64,000 nt of DNA from Ascaris suum. Taxonomy: Eukaryota > Nematoda > Chromadorea > Rhabditida > Ascarididae. Below are positions 57,524 to 64,000 of the stretch, one piece after another (the first letter of the stretch is position 1; each line of letters begins with the position of its first letter). Both the position numbers and the translations under genes were made by a program. Location: assembly GCA_013433145.1 (NCBI GenBank), contig CM024177.1, positions 8,024,110 to 8,088,109 on the forward strand, read 5' to 3'. The notes under the pieces were generated by a model that did not search any database, had not been told where the DNA came from, and saw only the letters and a program-made list of their open reading frames with translations.

Positions 57524-60500
57524 CACCTCAGTCACCACTGGCAACAACTGCATACCTTCAAAGAATCATTCAAATCATCAAACATTCAAATCATCGTTCT
57601 TCTGATGCAAGGGAAATGATGAACGGCGATATTTCATTCAAAAAATATAACAGTCATGGATTCATATGCGACACTAATCTGCTTTCAAGGCGGTAAGGAT
57701 CAACATACCCTTCGGCAATATCATTCGTCTAGCTTACAAAAAAATCATTAGGCCGAACTCATGCGGTAAGAACTGTCTCAAGGACAATCCATAATTCTGC
57801 ATAATGAATCTATTTACTTCACGTTGCAACGATCTTGGTGATCGGTTGCGCATTATTTCTCACATTATAGGGGTTACAATGAATGACCAACCGGTATATA
57901 TATGCATGAAATAACTTAATACAACCAAGCTTTTCTAGCAATATAATTTATCCAAATTTCTCGAATTATTCTTGATTACGATGGAAAATCGCGTTTAAAT
58001 AGCGTTACCTTATTGCGTACGGTTATAATTATTTGTGTCTAGATCGGTTAATTCATTATGCTTTATTTGAAGTTTTTTATTCATTTATTCCTTACAATTA
58101 ATTCTTTTTTTCAAGGATTTTTATCATCGGCCTTATAATGTTTTTTCAACCAAATTTCTTGAGAAACTATACAATGCCAAAAATTCATCAAAAATCCGCT
58201 AAATACAACTCCATATAATTTGAGCTTAAAGCAACGAATTATATTTTTGTACTACTGGATAATTAGGCGTATTAACGAAATAGCACAATATGTGCTTTTT
58301 GCATTTCAATTATTTGATCAAAGAATTGCAATAAGTTAACAGCAAGGAAAAAATTATGCGAAATGCTGCTTCCATATTTTTCCTGGATTCGAGTGCAAAT
58401 AAAAATCGTTCCACAAAATTTATCTTTTCTTGCAACGTGATCTATGTAAGATTTGTTCGATTTATGATTGCCTCTCATATAATTTTCAATGCATTTTCAA
58501 ATATGATCAGTCTCGAATCTCAAATCTCATTCCCATATGAGAGTATGTTAAATATTTCGCGACACTTTTATTATTAAGGGCTCTCTTTTTAATAATGCAT
58601 GCTCGCTTTCTTTTATGTGGGAAATCGCACCAACCACATTTGCCTAATCTCGGTATATGATAGCGCTATCATCGCGTTATATCATCGAATACGAAGACTT
58701 TTCTTATCACTAACAAATCTTACAAGGATACTGATAACTCGACGGTAGCTCTAAATCGCTTCACAACTCGAGCACAGTTATCAACTTTGAAGCACATTGG
58801 GTGAGAAATATTAAGCTAACGACATGCCTCGAAGCCATGCTTTTCGTCGAAGTATCATCATATATGCACCTCAAATAGTTAAATACTCTCAAAAAAGATA
58901 TAAGATCTTCTGAAAGAATCTGTGAATTGAATCGCCGCGAATTAAAGGAATATAATCGCGCTCGTACCGCTTTATTGCATCGGTGGTACTATCCACGATT
59001 AGATTAAATCACCGAGTAAAAAACTATATTGCCTAGAAGTGGTATTCGTCTTAATCGTCCTAATCACTTGATGAATCAGATCACATCGCACGACGTTTTA
59101 TTTCAGTTACTATCGGCAACGACTTCATCCATGTTCGGCGGTCGGTCGTTCATTCCTGAGAAAATAAATTTATTCAGAACAGAGTTGGAGCTCGATAACT
59201 GCTCATGTTTATATCAGCTCTGCTGAGTTTCCATCGGTGAACTTCCTACACTGAAAGCACGCAATTAATTTTTTTTAGTTGAAATGTTCTCAAGTACGAA
59301 ACAACACTCTGACTTGCATCTATTATCCTGAAATTGAAGACGCACTTTATAATACTTCGAACAATGCTAACTAAAAAGAATAATGCGTGGAAACCCAAAT
59401 CCGAGAAAAGACTGATAATCTTGACAGGAGGAACAAAAGCTCAAGGATTTTCAGAACAACACTTACTTAATAATTGAAGCTATGCCCTGGATATCCAATC
59501 ACTTTCTCTCAAATGCTATCGAAAGAACAAGCCTAGGGACATCAATTCTATACTTGAGGCTATGCGATGAATGCACCTTATCACCGTTCACGTTAAAAGC
59601 CAAGAGATGGGCATATAGACCTCAGGATGCATCAAACACTGAATCTCATAGTATTTTAAAATCCACTAATAGTAGCTAATTAAGTGTTATAATATTGGAT
59701 GACGGTCATAAATAAACAGTGAAGCTTTATTAGAGAGTGCGAACGTTGCGACACCAGTATCGATCCTCACAATGCCATTCGATAAACGAGACAATGAATC
59801 ATTGTGCAAAAGAAGGAAACAATTCAACAAACCAGCAGATGAAAGAGCGGAAGACTTTAACGTCTCAATTAAACGCCAATAAATTAAACATCGAAATGTC
59901 CGCATCCACATATCAAAACATTTTTCAACAATTAATCAAAAATATATAAAAAAGAATTAAACTTTAAAACAACCTACTGGTGCAACACTCTCGCATATAT
60001 AGACGACAATATGCGAAATGGGTGCACACAAATTGCCTTGACGTATCGATACGACGAGGCGACTAAATCGCCGAAACAAAGTGAAGGCATAATCAGATTG
60101 CTCGTTTAGTATTCCCATCATATGACCAACATAAAATAAAACAAAATAAATCGCTTATGTGCACAAATCTAACGTTGAGTTTTAAATGGAATATAATTCA
60201 AAAGTGGCAAATTTAACTGCGTTTAATGTGTAGAAATTCAACAGATCGAACCCAATTGAAAACAATTCTCTCTGCATTTTTCACTTCAATAGTGAGAGAA
60301 TATTTTTGTTGCAATAAATTTCACATAGGCACCACGAACATTAAAAAAATCGATTAATAAATTCACCAATACAAATGAAAATAAAATAACAAAATTAGCA
60401 AAAAAAAAGCTTTCCTCAATAAGATCCGCAAATATCTTCTAGCAAACATTTATCAGCGTTGTTGTTGAATGGATTTCATTATTTAAGAACCTTTTTTTTT

Positions 60501-62287
60501 GGGTGGGGGGGGGGGAAATGTAAATTTCAGTAAAACTAATCTAAAATGTTGCTTACAAAAAAAAAAAAAAAGAAAATAAAGAATACAGGTGAGGTTTGAA
60601 CTTTGCCTTTGATACAACCTTACTCCTCACATACTCTTCACCACAGTTACTACGATTAAGAAAGATTCCATCTCTGTATTGCTGTAAAATTATTGATAAG
60701 TCAATATATATATATTTCTTCAAAGAAACATAAACGACGAGCTCTATTAAAAAACAAAAAAACAGAGACAAAGAACAAACCCCAATACTTATCAATGAAG
60801 AAGAAATCACCACAGATAATTCACTATGCACTCATCAATTACATAATGGTTTACTTCAGAAGAGAAGATGACCATAACGTCTTGCAAAATCAAATCAAAA
60901 AATGCACGAACAATGTCTGTAGTGCACTCGGAGCAATACTAATTTCAACTACCCTATAGGAAGAGAACCTGCAGTCTACAAAGCGATTTTGTTCCTGAAA
61001 TAGTAACGAAAAAAGAGTGGAAAAACATATCCCGCGTTTTACCAAATTCCGCCCATTAAAAACTAATCGATCGCAAAAAAGATCCATAAATAATCACGCA
61101 ACAAGGTTCAGTCGAACAACCATAGCATGAGTTGGTGAGGAGAAATTTATTCGATTAGAGTAGAGATAAGGATGCAGATTTACACTGACCAAATTCTATG
61201 GATGTGGCTTTTCTCGTTGCACTCTGAGAGTCTAAGACAGCCAGCAACAACGCGCACATAAACACATGCCGATCATCACTGCTATCGATCAATGCATCTC
61301 CACAATTATGCAACACATCCACATAGTTCATGCTCGACGCAGTGTCGAAATATCACATTCCATCACCTCCACTCCCCCCCCCCCCTCCCCGCACATAAGC
61401 ATTTTGTACTTTTGCAGTGTTCAGCTAATACACCTCACAGCGACCTAATAACACCGTCAGAAGAAGAAACCACAAAGCTTTGGGTAAAATATGCTACTGT
61501 GGTGTGGTTGGGGTTCGTAAGAAGGATCGCACTACATCTACCACATCAATCTGTATCTACGTCAACTCATTTGTGCTTCTTCCCTCTTGCTTAGCCAAAC
61601 AAACATGTCGTAGGCCGTATTCTCGAGCTCTAACCGCATTCCAGCAAAAAGAATAATGATGCTCTGTCGTCAACAAACGGTCACCTACAATAAAAACGCC
61701 TCTTTCTATAACCAAATGCGCACATTATGACACATCGCCGGCAAAAAGCGTTGCCTCTACAAATGAGCGCATTTCTTTCAATGGGATGCTTCGTTGTGTT
61801 TCATGTTATCTGTCACAGTCTTCCTTCCCCTCACCCCACTTGGACTATCAAATATTCAGGTTTTCTTGAATTCTCTAACCCGGAACACAAATAGCATCCC
61901 TTACATTTTTCAACTATGACTCACATAAACAGAAACCACTCTTCCCCCGATTCCAAACGCAGAGACGTGCGCTAAAGTTTTGCTATATGCATCCTAACTG
62001 CGTTTATAACAGGTACACAGACACCGTTTCCAGCACATCAAGTGTTTAAAAAGTGAGTATCCAAAATACGGTCGAGTGAATGGTGAAGGTATTGCAGATC
62101 ACCTCCATTACCTTAAGACAGTGGCGGCATTATGAGAGAAGAAAATATTGCGAAGCACACCTCAAAAGATCCGGTTACCGGGTGAGGGGAATAGCACGTA
62201 AAAAACAATACAACAACCGAACAATAAACACACCGTTTATGGACATGAGATATGAAGAGGAGAGTCGCACATTGAAGATATTGGCCA

Positions 62288-62906
62288 CTATCTGTCGCCA
62301 CTTGCGCCACTACCCGCCCTCGACGATGACCCGTTCGCTGCCGCTTTGCCCTCCTCGTGAAGTCTGCAATTCACATAAAAACTCCTCATAATTATTGATG
62401 CTGCTAAAAAAAAATTAACTCAGAATATCCACAGCAATCCTAATTCATAGTCGTCCGATGGGATGTTCGAAGCAAATTCATAAAAACTTATTCAGCATCT
62501 GCTATGCAACAAAGTTTTGTAGAACGATGTCTAAATTTTATAGCTTTAAATAACTGCAAAAAAATCGATTCCTTTCTTTCCTCCAAAGAGAACGAACGAC
62601 TCTCTTTCGTTTCTTCACTTCATGCAGGGAGCGAAATCAGCAAAAAACAACTTGTTTCGCCCGTTTCCCGTTCATATCGATTGCCATAAACAAGAACTGC
62701 TAAACGTACGTTTAGCAGTCTACACTGCTAAACGTATAAAGCGAACAAAAAGAGACAAGAAACCTTAGGTGAGGAGGCAAACGTTTAAAATAAGCGTGAT
62801 CGAGCGCATCTTCCAACGTCATTCTGTGCGACGGCTCGTATTCGAGCATCCGTGAGATGATGTCATACAGCTCCATATCCTCCACATCGTTCGATTTCAT
62901 ATAACG
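62288..62906 (-). CDS. CLK/LAMMER dual-specificity protein kinase, last two exons (5' partial)
   Basis: Exon 62764-62906 (47 codons plus 2 nt) begins [15 protein letters not shown] and continues [20 protein letters not shown] and [11 protein letters not shown]. This is kinase subdomains X-XI of the CLK family; human CLKs read MLEYEP.KR.TL.EAL.HPFF here. The exon ends at a GTTTCT donor leaving AG. Exon 62288-62363 starts with A, completing Arg, and runs [19 protein letters not shown] to a TAG. That tail is Gly/Ser/Ala-rich and its high GC in an AT-rich region supports coding. CLK kinases phosphorylate SR splicing factors in the nucleus. The rest of the gene lies beyond 62906, mostly or wholly outside the window; I found no further exon up to 64000. 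If the weak GTTTCT donor is not used, the frame runs 16 more codons to a stop at 62712. Confidence 0.85.
62697..62735. repeat. Perfect 22-bp palindrome plus a third half-copy
   Basis: CTGCTAAACGT/ACGTTTAGCAG (62697-62718) is a perfect palindrome, followed by another CTGCTAAACGT at 62725-62735. It lies in the last CLK intron, 28-66 nt downstream of the 5' splice site. Confidence 0.9.
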
Positions 62907-64000
62907 CTGAAATAAATTCTATTTAATAACGGCGTGCTCACATATTACAGTTCGACTTAATCAAATTCAGAAAACATTAGTTCTGAGCATAGAAGGAGGG
63001 TAGTCACAATGCTAGTACACCTACATTCTTTGCTAACTTCCGGAAAATTTCACTCGAGGCTCCAAAAATGTCCTTTGTTAGACTACCAAGTAGTTAGACC
63101 AAAAGTTTGGGAATCATCTGGGCATCCATGCAGCTGAAATTCCGCTCAAGATCTCCAGTCTTCGGTAGTCTCGAAATTCGAGACTTGTTTTTTCTCTTCG
63201 ATTCAAGAGTAAATCCAACTCGGTCCTATGAAATCAGCGAGGCATTGAAAGAGCCAAGGATTGATATGAAGGTATTTTTCCTGGTGAAAAACGCAGTATT
63301 ATGCTTCGTGTTAGGTTTCCTCGATTACATCCAAAGTGGTGGTGCAGTCTACCAAAACATCAAGCGATCGGGCGGCCTCCCGGTGTCTTTAAGGTATTTA
63401 ATCTAAAGCCGAACAGGACTGATAGCTCAAAACGTCCGGCGGAGATGCACGACGACGAAGGCAGGTCTCGACATATTCCGATACAATTTCCTTGCTAAAA
63501 GCATAAAATTTCTGTGCCAACGATTCTAGAAGATCTAAATTCTAGATCTAAATTGCAGTTTTCTAGAATTCTAGAAGACTCTAACACAATTCTAGAAGAA
63601 GATCTAAATTGCAGTTTGTATTTGAGCGGCATACCACACTGTGTCGGAAAATGCTTGCCAGTCCTGATTTGGAGTCTTCAAAGTCGGGGATCGTCTTTGA
63701 CGATGCCTGGCTTCAAAAGCGTTTTGAGAACCGTTCAGCAACCCAGAATGTTCACATTCTAATCAATTTTAAAAACTACGGTAAAAAATAGACGAACTTC
63801 GGGAAGTATCACGATTCTAAAGGTGTGCAAGAAATGTTCAAAGGAAGAGAACACAAGGGAAGGATAGAACGGTCATAAATAAAAGTGACAGGCGAAGAGA
63901 AAAAAAAGGATGCTTTCAAACGGAAATTGACAAGGCTGGTTGCAAAAGCGGTTTTATGCCCGGAGGCAAGCATTGCAATCAGGAAAAGTAGCAGTGCACT
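62907..64000. other. Right edge, probable CLK intron
   Basis: Should be intron of the CLK gene. It contains a GC-richer block open on the plus strand (63107-63500) that I cannot assign, and a TCTAGA-rich repetitive patch (about 63515-63615) in which AGATCTAAATTGCAGTTT recurs. Confidence 0.4.

Larger units (their letters stand above)
54841..62287. other. Gene-poor stretch between the retroelement and the CLK gene
   Basis: No gene is recognised in 7.4 kb. Contents: a three-copy ~30-bp degenerate tandem repeat (56833-56924), a GA-rich tract (57111-57206), an (AT)n array (57432-57521) and G or C runs at 56596-56606, 60505-60515 and 61374-61385. Open frames of 60-107 codons on both strands show no family signature. 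One minus-strand frame (59687-59911) looks mildly coding but has no partner. Confidence 0.45.

Noticed and set aside
59071..59226. Strong acceptor-like TTTTATTTCAG with an open plus-strand frame to TGA
   Set aside because: No recognisable protein and no upstream partner exon. Such sites are common by chance in AT-rich sequence.

Overview
This window reads as nuclear DNA of a nematode, most likely a clade V strongylid (hookworm-like) worm. Coding exons are short (45 to about 320 bp), interrupted by many introns with TTTCAG/TTGCAG-type acceptors. The background is AT-rich and carries (AT)n arrays, poly-G/poly-C runs and a decayed RTE-type retrotransposon. The organism call is inference from architecture and homology. 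The genes were found by translating both strands and joining exons by splice phase against remembered human homologues; no search was run.

Every gene I can support lies on the minus strand. From high to low coordinates: the 3' end of a CLK/LAMMER protein kinase (62288-62906); a decayed RTE-like retroelement (about 52.1-54.8 kb); a compact mitochondrial fission factor (MFF) gene in three exons (49088-51308); a very long VWA8 gene (14511-45696) that fills half the window; a complete TRAPPC2/sedlin gene in three exons (6929-10515); and a two-exon Pmp3/UPF0057 small membrane protein gene (3446-4026).

VWA8 can be rebuilt as 36 coding exons whose lengths sum to 5466 nt (1821 codons plus stop), with every junction in phase. 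It has a short leader, three AAA+ ATPase modules, a poorly conserved middle region and a C-terminal von Willebrand A domain. Exon 19 is the most interesting point. The full-length frame requires a GC-AG intron there, and reading through that donor gives four residues, a TGA and an AATAAA 41 nt later. This is a sequence-encoded candidate for a short, ATPase-only isoform of about 990 residues.

MFF (outer mitochondrial membrane receptor for the Drp1 fission GTPase) and VWA8 (a mitochondrial AAA+ protein) are adjacent and co-oriented. TRAPPC2 acts in ER-Golgi traffic and Pmp3 in membranes. Gaps of about 3-4 kb make a standard nematode operon unlikely. I found no RNA genes and no supported plus-strand gene. 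The rest is intron and intergenic sequence with simple repeats, hairpins and unclassified GC-richer blocks.
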